Positions 7,656 through 7,815 of a stretch of 7,815 nt of DNA are shown piece after piece (position 1 is the first letter of the stretch; each line of letters opens with the position of its first letter). The stretch covers positions 1 through 7,815 of the forward strand of contig DNTA01000246.1 in NCBI GenBank assembly GCA_003500135.1, written 5' to 3'. Under the pieces are notes generated by a model that searched no databases, was not told where the DNA came from, and saw nothing but the letters and a program-made list of their open reading frames with translations. The position numbers and the translations under genes were made by a program. This DNA is from Cytophagales bacterium. GTDB lineage: Bacteria; Bacteroidota; Bacteroidia; Cytophagales; Cyclobacteriaceae.

Positions 7656-7663
7656 CAAAAGTA
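7656..7663 (-). promoter_or_regulatory. -7 promoter element for gap
   Basis: On the minus strand this reads TACTTTTG, an exact TAnnTTTG match, 42 bases before the gap ATG, giving a leader of about 35 bases. No TTTG or TTG lies at the expected -33 distance, so only half of the promoter is recognisable. Confidence 0.45.
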
Positions 7664-7747
7664 ATATTGTTTTATGGAATATACTACTGATTTTTATCAT
7701 GTTCAAATCTCAAAAAAGCTTTATTCAATTTTTTTTTCAAAAAACTA

Positions 7748-7778
7748 TTTGACTTTAATTTATCGTCCACTACATTTG
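7748..7778 (+). promoter_or_regulatory. Bacteroidota-type promoter for the tRNA gene
   Basis: TTTG at 7748-7751 and TACATTTG at 7771-7778 match both Bacteroidota promoter elements with an ideal 19-base spacer. Transcription would start near 7785, about 10 bases before the tRNA. This is the best promoter in the window, as expected for a stable-RNA unit. It is divergent from gap. Confidence 0.75.
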
Positions 7779-7795
7779 CAGTCCGTTTCGCGCAC

Positions 7796-7815
7796 GGTCC
7801 GTTCGTCTAGGGGTT
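7796..7815 (+). tRNA. tRNA, probably tRNA-Glu, 5' end only
   Basis: The last 20 bases fit the start of a tRNA: a seven-base acceptor strand GGTCCGT, then TC at positions 8-9, then GTCTAGGGGTT for the D arm. The TCGTCTAG block at this place is characteristic of bacterial tRNA-Glu, and the acceptor strand resembles tRNA-Glu of Bacteroidota. The window ends inside the D loop, so the anticodon is not visible and the identity is inferred. The strong promoter just upstream supports a stable-RNA gene, possibly the first of a cluster. Confidence 0.75.

Overview
The window looks like ordinary chromosomal sequence from a member of the Bacteroidota, probably a Cytophagales-type lineage. Three things suggest this. 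Two promoters match the Bacteroidota pattern (TTTG, then TAnnTTTG), upstream of yebC and of a tRNA gene. None of the complete protein genes has a Shine-Dalgarno sequence before its start codon. The protein types are also familiar from this phylum: a tandem universal stress protein, a DoxX-like membrane protein, a large AsmA/DUF748-like envelope protein and a long-form nicotinate phosphoribosyltransferase. The lineage below phylum is a guess.

Layout from left to right. Bases 4-1935 (+) encode most of an AsmA-like protein whose beginning is missing or disrupted. A highly charged helical protein of unknown function follows 31 bases later (1967-2599, +), probably in the same transcript. A two-way terminator (2617-2650) separates this pair from a leftward unit made of a tandem Usp protein (3574-2666, -) and, upstream of it, a small DoxX-like membrane protein (4092-3733, -). 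A divergent control region (4093-4299) carries a good promoter for yebC (4300-5043, +) with a 9-bp direct repeat inside it. A terminator hairpin after yebC ends directly against the start codon of pncB (5094-6560, +). A second two-way terminator separates pncB from the convergent gap gene for glyceraldehyde-3-phosphate dehydrogenase (7614-6613, -). The right edge holds a divergent promoter region and the first 20 bases of a tRNA, most likely tRNA-Glu, behind a nearly ideal promoter.

The genes do not form one system. They read as separate housekeeping and stress units: envelope biogenesis (AsmA-like plus helical partner), stress response (Usp, DoxX-like), translation quality (YebC), NAD salvage (PncB) and glycolysis (GAPDH). 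PncB and GAPDH both concern NAD, but they are convergent and separately terminated, so no co-regulation is implied.

I saw no mobile element, CRISPR array, defence system or other clearly new machinery. The points most worth checking are the broken 5' end of the AsmA-like gene, the terminator-like hairpin touching the pncB start codon, the direct repeat in the yebC promoter, and the unassigned helical protein. No gap between genes exceeds 300 bases.
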